Origin: Gloeophyllum trabeum ATCC 11539
Lineage: Eukaryota; Basidiomycota; Agaricomycetes; Gloeophyllales; Gloeophyllaceae
Reading direction: 5' to 3'
Length of the DNA stretch: 58,590 nt
Assembly: GCF_000344685.1 (NCBI RefSeq)
Contig: NW_006920418.1
Coordinates: 530,127-588,716 of the forward strand
A program made the translations under genes and the position numbers. The notes below the pieces were generated by a model. The model searched no databases, was not told where the DNA came from, and saw only the letters and a program-made list of their open reading frames with translations. Shown here one piece after another: positions 28,366 through 39,992 of the stretch (positions are counted from its first letter, which is position 1; each line of letters begins with the position of its first letter).

Positions 28366-29156
28366 TGGCTGGTGTCTGTACCTGAACATGTTCAAACAGC
28401 AACAGCCTTGAAGGCGATCGAAGGGCTCATACCGCCAGTGCAAGATTCGTCAGAGCTACCCGTACTCGTCATCTGGTTGTGGATACCCTCCATGTTGTTT
28501 CTAGATTCTTCTCTGTCTGTGATGGTAAACAGCGCTGTGTTTCGGCTTCAGTTTTTGGTCAGGCGGTTTCGGTATTGGTCCAAGTATACTACGATTTCGT
28601 GGTGTCATTAAGCATCGCGACGGAAAGAGATAATCAGCCAAGCTTGCATTCGTCACCGGTCCGTGTGTCGCAGTGGCAGCTTGGTGGCAGCCTAACTGCA
28701 GCAGCAGCGTCTCGGTGTCCTCCTCAGCCTCGTGTGAGACAGTACGCAAACAGTACACAGCTCCGCTTATTTGCAGATATTTGTCTGCGTTCGGTGGCTG
28801 GAAGCAAGCTTGGTCATGCGCAACCCCGATTCCTTTGCGCGCTTGAAAGCAGTCAACATGTACCTTACAGTCCGTTCCTCACGCACAGGAAACCGAGCGC
28901 AAGCCAAGGATCAAATAAGGATAAGCCGATACTAAGGAATTACATAGTAAGACAGTGACAATACTTCAATACTTCGTTATAGCGGCCAGTCCAATGAACG
29001 GCACCACCGTGAATATATATACCGTATTCCACCACGATGGATCGTAACAAGTTGGCTCTCCAAGAAAAAAAAACAAAAACAAGCTATAATCAACGGAAAG
29101 CAGCTCCTGCCCTGCCGGGTGCCGTATTTATACTTTCTTCATTGCAAAGTCGGCCT
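28366..29156. other. Intergenic spacer between F-box start and Myb-gene stop
   Basis: Promoter region of the minus-strand F-box gene and 3' end of the minus-strand Myb gene. Plus-strand open frames here (28213-28958) look like random translation. A short poly-A run lies at about 29066. Confidence 0.4.
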
Positions 29157-31176
29157 TCATTTCCTTTGCCCGCCGCTGGGCTGGTACATGTACTGGTGCG
29201 TCACCCCGGCACCCGAGGGCGGCTTCGAAGTCGAGATCGACGGGGACTGGCTCGGATTGCCGCGGTTGCGGTAGTAGTTCCCCCTCGGCGGCTCAGAGGT
29301 TGCGATGACAGGCGAGGTCGTCGACGCGACAGTGGGCATCGGCCAGGGCATATGCGATGCGGAAGAGGAAGTCTGCTGCGACTGGGTGTTGTGCGGCTGC
29401 GCATGGGATTGGACCGGGGTATGAGTCTGATGGTGGGGCTGCGGGTGGTGCAGCGCAGGCGAAGGTTGAGCCGACGCGGGGGTCGAGGCGGTGTGGCTGT
29501 GCACGGGCGACACGGACTGGGCGGGATGGGTAGTGACTTGGAAAGTCGAGGTGGTGCTGGAGGGTGGCGCCGCGGACGTGCTGGACGTGTCGTGATGGAC
29601 CGACGCGTTGTTGTTAGCTGGCGCTGGGCTAGCGGTACCCCCAGCGCCCGACTCGGTTTCGCGTCGCCGTTTGACGCCTCTGCCGGAGCTCTCTTTCAGC
29701 CCGAGGTTGGTGGCTTTTATTAAGATTTGGTGTCTGCAAACTGCGTCAGATGCGCGCCCCTTCCTGCGAAAAGAAACGCGCTGACCTGGTCCTGCTATTG
29801 CCCCACTGATTAATCACCCAGTCCCACTCGATCTCCCCGCTCGATCCCGTACTCTTACTCTGCTCAGCCAATTTCTTCAGCCGCTCCGTCTCCTCATCGG
29901 ACCACGTCCCAGAATTCCCGCCCGTCGCGGGGCCACCACCAGCGCCCGCACTCAGAGAGGGGTTCGCAGTAGTGGACGAGCCGACACCAGACGCAGCAGT
30001 AGTGGTATAGTACGTCGCCTGCGGCTGGTACGCCCCGCTGTACTGATAGTAAGGACGCGTCGGGTAGCCAGCACTTTGGGCTGCCGCAGCACCGCTGAGG
30101 GACATGACGAAGGACTGGGGGTTCGAGATGGTCGTGGCCGGCGTCGAGGTCGTGGTGCTGGTGGTTGCGACACTCGCGGAGGGGGGAGCTTGGCTGGTTG
30201 CGGTCGTAGGCGTGCTTGTCGCTTGAGCAGAGAGGGGGGGCTGGGGGAAGGTGTGGAAGATGGGCATGACGGGCATTATGGGCGGAGGTGGGTTGTGGAT
30301 GAGCCAGCTAGGGTTGGCGAGCTGGTCACGGGGTTAGGGTTGAGCATGGTGGAAGATTAGTTGGCACTCACGAGGATGTCACAATGCTTTTTGGCTTCGT
30401 TGAGCATAGAGATCGGGTCGACAGGACTCGTTGGTGAGTGTGTATAGCACTGCGCGAGGACGAGCGGTGGAGTGGCTTTCTGCACGAGTCCTCAGGAAGG
30501 GTGGAGCAAGTAGATGTTTGCTCACTCACCACTAGCTCTTCCGCGGCTCCGTAGAATTCGGAGCACAGATTGAGGACGCGCCATTGGAATTCGTAGTATT
30601 GCTGGTTGCCTTCATTTACACTCGGATGCAGGGGGGGCGCCGTCCCAGTCCCGGTTGGGTGCAGCGGTGCGTGGGCAGCGTAGGGATAGTAACCAGCGTA
30701 CGTCGGTGCCACAGTCTCGGTCGGTTGCGTTGCCCTCTTCGTCTTGGACCCCTTCGGCCTGCCAGGGCGACGCTTCGCATACGTGCTGGGATCAGGAGCG
30801 GGTTTCGGCGGTTCAGGGGCTGGCTGCTGTTGTTGCTGGGCGGGGGCAGCGTCCGACTGACCTCTGCGAACCGTCGATCAGCGTACTCCACGCTCACGGA
30901 TAAACGCACGTACCCTGTTTGTCTGTTCTGCTCTGGCGAGGCGGCATTGTTGCCGTCCGCGCGACGGGTGTTCCCCGCAAGCTCCTCCTCGACTACGTCC
31001 TCCTCCTCTTCTTCCTCGTCGTCGTCGGCGTTGTTCGCCGCCCCATTCGCAGCGTTGGCAGATGTTGTGTTAGCGTGGGAGTTGTATGATTGATACTGCG
31101 CTGAGCGACTGTTGCTCGACGAGTAGGGCGGGTTGAGGGCATGAGAAAGCGGTTGATAATATTGCGGGTTGTCCAT
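29157..31176 (-). CDS. Myb-like/AT-hook nuclear regulator
   Basis: Exons (minus): 31176-30914, 30863-30530, 30479-30372, 30321-29786, 29733-29157. They total 1818 nt, 605 residues, in phase. It starts MDNPQYYQPLSHALNPPYSS. A polyacidic run (DDDEEEEEED) follows, then an AT-hook-like KRRPGRPKGSKTKRA (minor-groove binding), then an ordered YYEFQWRVLNLCSEFYGAAEELV block. A Myb/SANT-like unit spans the last intron: SGTWSDEETERLKKLAEQSK, then WDWVINQWGNSRTRHQILIK and ATNLGLKESSGRGVKRRRE (nuclear signal). The tail is Ser/Thr/Pro/His/Gln-rich. No enzyme motif. It is best read as a chromatin or transcription factor. The open frame continues upstream to 31431, but the ATG at 31176 fits better. Divergent from MEX67. 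Confidence 0.85.
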
Positions 31177-32608
31177 GTCAGCCCCTGCTCGATAATAAGG
31201 GAATCGCCGACGCCGAAGAAATAATAGGCTTTCTGCTGGTGTTTCCCCCAAGACGGCAGTATACCAACAACAGCAGTCACCGACGTGACGGTCAAGACGA
31301 ACGTTTATTTCGTGAGAATTGCGTTTCCGACGTTCCGTTGCGTCGTTCGGTTGGTCGTTCCGACGAGACGCGTCGACGCTGGCACGCTCAGAGTTTGACG
31401 ACCGAAGGCAATTATTTTCTGCTACGTTCAAAACGATCAGGAGAAGTCTTAGCCTGGGCCAGCGAGCCGTTACAGTATTTCGCGTTCAACGAAGAGCTAT
31501 AATCGCAAAGCGATCGCCTACAACATGTGACGGTGTGACAAGCGCTCCGTTACCTGTCACTGGCTTGCTATGGTCTGTCGGCAAGTGCCGGCATCTACGC
31601 AGGTGAAATCAGAAAATGCAGCGGTGGACCTGGTGATTCTTTTGTAGTATGGCCTATACCCCTGTTCTATGTTAGTTCGATCAGCGAGCCCATAGTGCAC
31701 AGTTTGAGTAATCTGGTTGGGGGTATACCTGTGTAAATGTACCGGGCGGAAATCGCTGCATTGTCTTCGAAGATAGAGGAAGTGTGAATGATGCGTCCGT
31801 GCGGCACGTCAAGGTAGATATACTGGAGTGATCACACTGATAGATTCGTGGTTGTCTATTGATATTGTTATTAGGTTAGACATCAACTTCTTGTGTGTAT
31901 CATAATTCTATCTACTTGGAGATATAAGGGTTTGAGATAAGTTCGAGGCAAGCTGCACTTACGATACGGTAGGTTCAGTAAAGCGTCAAAACACTTTACA
32001 TTGGAACCCAAAGACCGGATGATCATGCATATCGATTGGACAGCATGAGAAGACTCTTGGCATCTATAGTGCGGTACATGTATTAAACTGAGATGCGAGA
32101 GTATGAAGTATACCAGCATTCTCTCGCAAGTTCTACACAGTCGAAAAAAGGTGTGCAGGTCTCAAGCTCGTGCTGAAGCCTGAAGGGTGAGTGCCGCGAG
32201 CAACCATGAGCTTCCCGTAAACCTCTCTGTGCACAGAAACAGGGTCAAAAAGCAGTCACGTCTCGCAATGCGCAAGACTCTTGATTATCCACGGGAAGTC
32301 TTCAATTCGTGTGCAGCGGCAGCCACATTGGACAAAAATGGTAATGCAGTCGGCATATGCCGGTAGCGCGAAACAAACAAGAGCAGACAATGTGCGCGCT
32401 CCCGAAGACTCATCTTCTGCCACCGCCACACACACCGACGTCGTGGTTGTCGGCCCTAACCTGCTGCTCTTGTCTTTATCGTTGTCGCCGTCGTCACGCT
32501 CGTCGCCGTTGACCTCTTCTCGCCATTATTCACAACGTTCTTGCTGTCCCGACCCTTGCGTAGTCCTCACCGCCATCGTCAACGGACGTATCTTCTCCGT
32601 CAGCAAAC
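31177..32608. promoter_or_regulatory. Divergent intergenic region, Myb regulator / MEX67
   Basis: About 1.4 kb between divergent start codons. No coding exon is supportable. Just 5' of MEX67, at 32400-32560, the sequence becomes rich in pyrimidine runs (TCTTGTCTTTATCG, CTCTTCTCG) as in many fungal constitutive promoters. No defined site can be named. Confidence 0.4.
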
Positions 32609-34982
32609 ATGACTTCAACCCCTGCCCCGGGCGCACGCGCCGTCATGGCCAACGCACTCCGCGGCGCCGGCCTCATCGACCGCGATGAGCGCATGCGCGA
32701 CGTCTCCGACAAACCCGGCGGTCGCAAAGGCTCTTCCAAGCACCGCGCGCACCGACCTCGCCCGATCGACGCGTACAAAGACCACACGCCCGGCCCCAGC
32801 CGCTCATCAATGGTAAATACACGACTTGTTTTCCTCTCTCGTAACGTGCGTGTTGCTAGTGCAGGACTGCTGGTCTGGTCTGCACGCCCCCCCTGCACCT
32901 GCCGCCCGTGGTCCTGCGCTCGCTTCCCCCCTCCCCTCCATTATCCGTGAAAAGAAAACACATGAGCTTACGTTGTTCATTGATCTGTGTCGACCTCCCT
33001 CAAGCTCTCTGCTCGCGTGACAGGTGCCACTGGCGAGCCGCTGGTCATCCGCGGAGCAGCGCGGCCGACCGCGGTCGGTCGTATGCGCAGAAATGCAGTC
33101 TCTTCTGTTACAGGCTCCCCGAAACCGACGCTCGAACCCCGCACGCCGACCGTCGCGAAGAAGGCGCTCGACGTTTGGAGGGACTTCGTGAAGAGCCGAT
33201 ATAATGCAGATGCGCAGTTTCTCAATCTTGAGGTATGGCCTTTTATTGCTTCCAATGATCGATGTCTAAAGTGCTATGCAGCGAATGCTGGACGACGACT
33301 TGATCCGCAAGCACCATCTTCTACCACCAGGAGCACCGGGATCGTCATTACGAGAATCATCAGTCATCTTCAAGCTCGCATCCCAGCTCAAGCCTGAAGT
33401 AAGTACTAGGCAACCGCCTGGAAGGACTTTTCCTTATTATTTGACAGGTAAAGACAATATCGCTCGCCAACAACAACATTTCATCTGGACAACTCCTCTC
33501 CTCACTTTCCCATTATCTCCCGAAACTCGCCAACCTATCACTAGAGAACAACAACCTACAAACATGGCGAGATCTCGACTTCATCTCTACGCGCAAAGGC
33601 AGACTCGAGCATCTGCAAGAGTTGATCCTGACCGGAAACCCCGTACGAGAGTTGGAGTATAAGAACGGACGCGGAGACAAGTACAAAGGGTGAACAACTT
33701 ATGGGTTCCGTATTGCGCAGCGCTGACTTCCTGTGTGCAGTGAAATTGGACGCCGCTTCCCCTCGTTGACAGTACTGGATCGGGAGCCGATGACGGTCAT
33801 TGCGTTCGATGCGCCACAAGCGTCATCGTCGACGCACGCCGCAAGGCCGACGGCGACGACTTTCCCTTGTGATATGGGAACATCTTTCATCACGGGTGTA
33901 GATCCTGCCCTTGTCAGCGGTTTCCTTGCACGGTTAGTCTCTTCAACAACTTACATTCGATGGATTCTGACCAGCCCAAAGCTTCTTCTCTGTGTGGGAC
34001 ACCCAACGCGCGTCGCTAATGGACGCCTATCACCCCTCTGCGACCTTCTCCTTCTCCGTGAACACGTCCATCCCGACGCGCGCGCGCCTGCAGGGCTTCC
34101 AGCACTCGAAAGAGATGCCGCACCAGAAGAAGCTCGAGTGGACGCCGTGGATCACCGGCGGGGACGGCGGCTCGCGGAACCTGAGCCGCATGGCGGGCGG
34201 CCTTGACAAGATGGTGCGCAGCCTGCACGTAGGCGCCGAGGCGGCGGTGCGCGCGATGGTGGCGCTGCCAGCGACCAAGCACGATGTGGGTGGGGCGCCG
34301 GAGAAGTTCTGCGTGGATGCGTGGCCGGTGGGCGAGAGTTTGCTGTTGGTGACTGTGCATGGGCAGTTTACGGAGGGTGAGCCTGTTCGGCTTTTAATGT
34401 TTGGCGCTTTGGCTGATGGAGCTCGCAGAACCGATTGGAGGCGAGCGGAGCTTCGACCGGTCGTTTGTGCTCGCCATCTCGCCGGACGGATCGAGAGCGA
34501 AGCTGAATGGGTGGGATGTCATGGTCATGTCCGACCAGCTCGTCATCAGGGTCTATTCCAGCCACGAGGCGTGGCGGGCAGGGCCGATGCGCGTCCAGCA
34601 CGGCGACTCCATCCAACCATCCCCGTCGCAGCAATCCATACCGCCTCAACTGCAAGAGCAGCTTGCGCCGATCGTGAGTCTATTTCGACGTGAATTGCTG
34701 GACTTACATGGCTGATCGTTTCTGTTTATCCTTTTTCAAATCGCATTTCGAATTGCAGCCGGAACCGGAACGTACGCTGGTATTGCAAATATGTCAGCGG
34801 ACGGGGTTGAACGTCAAGTTTGCGGTGGATTGCTTGCAGGGAAATGGGTGGGATTTCGAGCGGGCGGTTAGGAACTTTGAGGAGGTTAAGGTACGTTTGT
34901 GTTGTTCGGAGTCCGTCTTTCCGGCCTTGCTCATGACGCATCGTGCTCGTAGGGGAATCTATCCCGGGACGCCTTTCTGTAA
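32609..34982 (+). CDS. MEX67: mRNA export receptor Mex67 (TAP/NXF1)
   Basis: A nuclear pore transport receptor that, with Mtr2/p15, carries mRNPs (and in yeast pre-60S subunits) to the cytoplasm. It starts [19 protein letters not shown]; the first exon ends at 32812 and the second starts at about 33005 ([19 protein letters not shown]). Domain order is diagnostic: a basic N-terminus, LRRs ([56 protein letters not shown]; about 33.45-33.8 kb), an NTF2-like domain ([20 protein letters not shown], then [20 protein letters not shown] and RSFVLAIS; about 33.97-34.55 kb), and a C-terminal UBA/TAP-C domain ([20 protein letters not shown], then [20 protein letters not shown], then GNLSRDAFL stop). The last exon is about 30 nt (34953-34982). 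All core parts are present. Confidence 0.93.
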
Positions 34983-35678
34983 TGCCGCTTTATGAACGCT
35001 CTCGGGCTGCCTCCATCTTGGCACGTCTGTTAATTCCCCCGATGCCTTGGCTTGCCCGGTGTCCAACACGTCGCTGCATTTTTTTTCTCTTTTCTCTCTC
35101 TCGATCTATCTATCGCAAGCATCGTCGAATGTAGTATTACTACTTGCGCAGCATCGTATCTTATATACATTCATACATCCATACATACAGTCCAATTGCA
35201 TAGTCCCGACTCCCGACTTCTGATCTCTTTTCCTCGTCGAATTGATCCCGATTTGCAGTACGAGAATCTAGCGTGGCGTCCCAGATGTCGATACAGAACT
35301 GCGATCCCCCATCATAACGTGCCTCCTAGATCCAAACCCATTCCAGACAACATCAGAGCGGAATGCCGACAGCATTGCAATATTGGCTACATTTACGCTG
35401 CTTCAGCGACTACCACTGGGTAAAGAAATAGGTATTCAAGGCACATTTGCAGCACAAGGTTGCTTTATATCTTTGGCATATGTTTGAGTTAAATGAAGGT
35501 CTAGGTATCTTGCGAAGGCCCGAGGGCAGTCTTCCCTTCCTCCGAGAATTCGACAGTATCCCCGCCGAGGCGCCCGGCTCCAGTACGGAAGACGTAATGC
35601 CTCTTCAATTCAGGCTGTCCCTTTCAGAGCTCGCAAGATTGAGTGCAAGGCGTGTTGCTGTGGCTGAACGCCATCCTG
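34983..35678. other. Intergenic spacer with a short ATAC-type microsatellite
   Basis: Separates MEX67 from the ankyrin gene. Around 35163-35188 there is an imperfect CATA/ATAC tetranucleotide run (TACATTCATACATCCATACA). An open frame starting with ATG at 35480 (MFELNEGLGILRRPEGSLP) might be an upstream exon of the ankyrin gene, but I could not join it in phase. Confidence 0.4.
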
Positions 35679-38600
35679 ATGGCCGCGGTCATGCACCCAC
35701 AAATCACTCCCGGAGCAGGAGATCCTAACAAATTGGGTCGGGGCGTACGTAGCCGCGCGCGTAACGATTCGGGCATGGTTCGCATTTCATCGCCTCTCGT
35801 GGAAGGGTATCTTAGCTAACAGCATCCCCATTCTCGAATACAGGGAAGGACGCCGGGCGTCTACACATCCTGCCTTGGATCGTCATCTCCTTTCCGCCAG
35901 TACCGCAGGTAGGACTCATGGCTACAGATGTGATTCAGCATGCGCTCGGTGTGGATATACTCAACGCGCTTCTGGTCGAGTGCGCCATACAGGGCGACGA
36001 CTCGGGAGCGAGGAGGGCCTTGGCGATGGGCGCGGACCCCAAGGCGCGCGATGCTGCTGGCAGGACGGCTTTGACATGTGCGCTAGCGGGCGAGAGGTAT
36101 GTACTTCAGCCTTCTAATCGGATCGAACGTATTGATCTTAAGTCATGTCCTTGATGTAGCTGGCAAGCTGTAGGAATGCTCCCGGAGGGATCATTCATGT
36201 CGGAAGCCCGGCTGAATGTACTTAGGATGATCGTGAGCCATGCAGATATGTCGATCTACGAGCTGAATGCCCCCCAAGAGAGCTTCAACGGAGTAACAGC
36301 TCTCGGCATGGCCGCTTGGCTGAACTTGCCCTCTGCACTCGAAGTGCTTCTTCGTTCGAGCGGTGGGCGGCTGCTGGTGGATGCAGTCGACGCTCATGGG
36401 GCTACTCCTCTAATGTGTAAGTTGCTGTACCTGTCTTGGGTATGAAACTCAAGGAAATACATCATGTAGATGCCTCTAGAGACGGTAATCTGGACGTGGT
36501 ACAGTGGCTGGTAGGCAGACAACAATTCATTCTACTAGACAACAGAGATAACGCCGTTGTTAGCTCGCTTACAGTGCCAGAGCAGACGCTCGCGATCTCC
36601 ATTGCCGGACAGCTGTCCAATTTGCTGTCGGCCATCTGAGGGTATTATGGCTCTGCGAAGAGTCTCTACGTAGACGCCGATTCCAAGATGCCGAGGTTCG
36701 TCCGCATCTCAATTGTCCAATAAACATAGCGTATTCATTCAGGCATCTTCCATTCAAGAAACGCAAATTGTCTCCGTTGCCTCAACCCCATGCTGACGCC
36801 CTCGCGAACCTCATCCTGTCGTCCACCTCCCTATCCTCTCGAGAGCCTTGTACGCCGCCCTCCGTGGACTGCTTCTGCCGTGCGCTCTTATCCAAATTCA
36901 CGGACTCCCTCATCTCCGCTGTCACTTCCTCCGATCTCCCGCTCCTCCTCTCCCTGCTCTTCCCCCAACGTCTCTCCTCTATCGACCCGCTTCTCGTAAA
37001 CCTCCCGGACTCCTCTGGGTGGAGTGCAATCCATTACTGCGTCATGGCGCATGACCCCTCCGTCGAGGTCCTGGACGCGCTTTACCGAGCTGGCGCAGAG
37101 CTGAGCTTGTTCACGCAGAAGGAGGATTGGACGCCGTTGCACTGCCTCGCGCGGTACGCGGGGGCTGAGAGTGCCGGTGTATACAGGTTCGTGCTCCATT
37201 TAGTCAAGGACCTAAAGGCTCCGTTAGCGGCGAAAGACGGGGATGAAGATACGTGTTTGCACGTCGCTGCGGCGCACGGCGAGAGCAGCGAGGTGTTGCG
37301 AGCGCTGTTGGAATGTGATGCTACGGGAGATGTGAGGAGGATGAGGAATGCGAAGGGGTACGTGGGTTGGACCGCACATTGTAGTGGTTATATATTGACG
37401 GGATTATCAATCTGCAGGCTGACGGCTTTGGCCGTTGCGAAGCCGAGGTACAAGGCCCTTTTTGGCGCTGATACGGAGCGTCCCACGTCCTCGTCATCCA
37501 AGCGGACGGTGAAAGCGCACACGTACAGATCGTCGCCTTTGAACACCAGCGCATTATCCTTGATACCGTCGGAGCCGCTGCTGGGTCAGTTGGGCGCTGA
37601 CGATGATTACGAAAGAGCGGAGGCCTCCACCTTGGCTGAAGGAATCCTCGATGATCTGACTTACGTATCTCGCGCCGCTCGGGAGGGGTGTTCGCGGGAT
37701 AAAGTCGACGAGTTGCTCCGTGTCCTGGACGAGGCGGCGCAAAAGAACAAGAAAGTGTTTGCCTCATATACGACCATACTGGATGAAGTTACGAAGGAGA
37801 TTGCTGACGTGCGGAAGCTGTATGATAGGGTGCAAGGACTTTGGGTATCGGTCGAAAACAAATTGACGCAGAAGAGAAGACAGGATGAGGTCGATCCTCA
37901 AGACAGCTGGACACATGGAGAAAGACCAAGGACGCTCACAGCAGACTCCGCGGACTCCGAAATGACAGCTGTCTCTCGACCTAGCAGGGACTTTTCCTCG
38001 CGGTTCAGCCTCGCACTTCGATCTGTGACGGATGTGCGCTCCCAGGCCGGCAGCGTGATCTATAAGGACAGCGGGGTCGCCACCTCGTCTGAGCTCGGCG
38101 ACGGGACTAGCGCCCCACCTCGGAAGAGGCTGGTGCAGGTACCAGCTTGGCTCGATGCCTGGTTGACGAGTACACCTGAGAGTGGCAGGATTCGAACCCG
38201 GGCAGACTCGAGCCCTAGGCATCACCCTGACGGTGGTACTGGCTTTGAATATGATGACGAGTCCCCCTCGATACGCAGGTCAAGAACAAATTGCTCTCTG
38301 AAAGACTGCAAGAGTAGTGTAAGCGGAGGGGAGCAAGCATCTAAGACTGATGCTGCTTCAGCAAGCGCTGTGAAGTTCAAAGCGTGGCTGAAGAAGAAGA
38401 TAGCTCCGGACAAATCGACGAAGCTAGACATCATGGTGGACTTGCAGGGCGGTGATTGTCCCGTCGGGCGTGAGGCCAGGAATCCAAGCCGGCTAGGAGA
38501 TGTGTCTCTGCTGGAGCCCTCCGACCGAGACGGGCGAAAGGCTGACTGGGAAGGGGTGCGAGCTCTAAGGGGATATCACGGTGTTCTAGAGACGGCACGA

Positions 38601-39117
38601 AATGACCTGCGCAGCATTGGGGATTCCCTCAAAGCGGTAAGTTGCCGAAGACTCCCTAGATATCTCTGCCATACTGAAAGCTCTGATTCTAGGCTGACCA
38701 ATTTATCACGTCTGTACAGAGGTCGATTGGACAGGCTGAGCGTGTGGCTACGCAAGCTGTACAGGTATGCTGTAGCATTTGTCTTTCTCTAGGCAATTCT
38801 CACTGAAATGTCTCATGCAGTCTAGAGGGGACATACTGGACAATTTGTCCAAAGATATTGAAATGGGCTCTCCAGTTCGTTCTGACTTCAACTTTCTGCT
38901 GTCCGACCTCGGGCCGTCGTGGTCTGGACAAGCCTCTCATGTGTCCCTCGCTTCAACCCTGGTTGAAGGTGAAGAGGAAGATACAAGGTTGCTGCGTAGA
39001 ATGATGACGCGTAAGATTGAGGCTAAGATAGATGGTGCGTATGATGAGCTTGACAAGTCCTGGACATGGTTACACTTGATTGGAGATGTCCTCGCGGAGG
39101 TGAAGAGACGGACATAG
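35679..39117 (+). CDS. Ankyrin-repeat protein with basic nuclear-signal-like segment and C-terminal coiled coil
   Basis: Not recognised as a named protein. Supported 5' exons: 35679-35736 (MAAVMHPQITPGAGDPNKLG), 35844-36096, 36160-36416 and one starting at 36470. Ankyrin-type segments include ALAMGADPKARDAAGRTALT, FNGVTALGMAAWLNLPSALE and VLLRSSGGRLLVDAVDAHGATPLM, YASRDGNLDVVQWL, and later WSAIHYCVMAHDPSVEVLDA, WTPLHCLARYAG and EDTCLHVAAAHGESSEVLRA. PFKKRKLSPLP (about 36750) looks like a nuclear signal. About 37.65-37.9 kb encodes a heptad-rich helix (KVDELLRVLDEAAQKNKKVF onward), and the end reads IGDSLKA, RSIGQAERVATQAVQ, SRGDILDNLSKDIEMG across two introns to a stop at 39117. Intron borders between 36.5 and 36.75 kb are unresolved, and the start is uncertain. 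The combination suggests a scaffold or transcriptional cofactor (inference). Confidence 0.72.
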
Positions 39118-39992
39118 TGTGTAATTGGTACGCTGCTATGACAAAAAGCATGGACCTTACGTTTGCTATTGTGACTTGTACCATGTAGGATACAGGGAAC
39201 TGTCTGGGACATTGCCTTGTGGGAGTGTCTCATTCTGCGTCATGATTAGCGAGCTAGCAGTCACCTTCGAGAATGTCTTCACAGTCATCCTCTGAGTCTG
39301 ATAATTGACACCGATATAAGATACCACGACTCACCGCTCAGCGCTGAGCGCTCAGCATTGAGTTCCCTTCAAAGCGGTCTCTCCCGTCACGGGCCCTGCC
39401 TGTGCCGCAACTCACGTACGTCTTTGTGCCTCGATGTTTCAGTTAGGTTGTATACGGACCCGGAGTGACCCTCAAAAGTCATTCGAGCGCCTAGATGACC
39501 GCGTGGTCCCGCCTGAGCGTATTTGAGGAGTCAAATCCGGCACTCTGTCATTCTCCAGCCAGTCAGGGTCCTGGTATGCGCTCGTGAAGTTCGCAATGAC
39601 CTCGTCCGAGTTTCGCAACACGCCGGGGATTGTTTCGGCATCATCCACCGCAGGGACAGAAGAACGCCTCCTGGAGGCGTGAGTCCTGACGCCACCTACT
39701 TACAGTGTAGTCTGACCGCTACCCGGAACCTGCTGTGATCTGACTAACGCGTACTGACTAAGCCCGCTTCGGTAGCGGCCGACAGGATCAGAATACTGCT
39801 GAGGACGCTGTACTTTCGCTATAGTCTCCTGTACGTCCTCTTTCACAGACTCTTACTCGAGTCTCTAGCGCCGCGATGCGGCCGAGAGGCGCGGGTAGCT
39901 CTGCTCAAGATGATGCTCTGGAACGGGAAAGAAAATGTATATAATGGGCAACCAGGTGAGGTTCTGCTCAAGAGACGTAGCTGGTAATCAAG
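39118..39992. other. Intergenic spacer with overlapping perfect palindromes
   Basis: No gene is supportable. At 39336-39349 there is a 14-bp perfect palindrome (GCTCAGCGCTGAGC) overlapped by a 12-bp one (CTGAGCGCTCAG, 39344-39355). The last 100 bases are the likely promoter of the monooxygenase gene. Confidence 0.45.

Noticed and set aside
31177..31431. N-terminal extension of the Myb regulator (MNVAENNCLRSSNSERAS)
   Set aside because: The frame is open but low in protein-like character; the ATG at 31176 gives a better start, so this is treated as leader sequence.
38172..38245. tRNA-like B-box (GGTTCGAATCC) on the minus strand
   Set aside because: The surrounding bases do not form an acceptor stem or a proper A box, the T stem has a mismatch, and the stretch is read in frame within the ankyrin protein.
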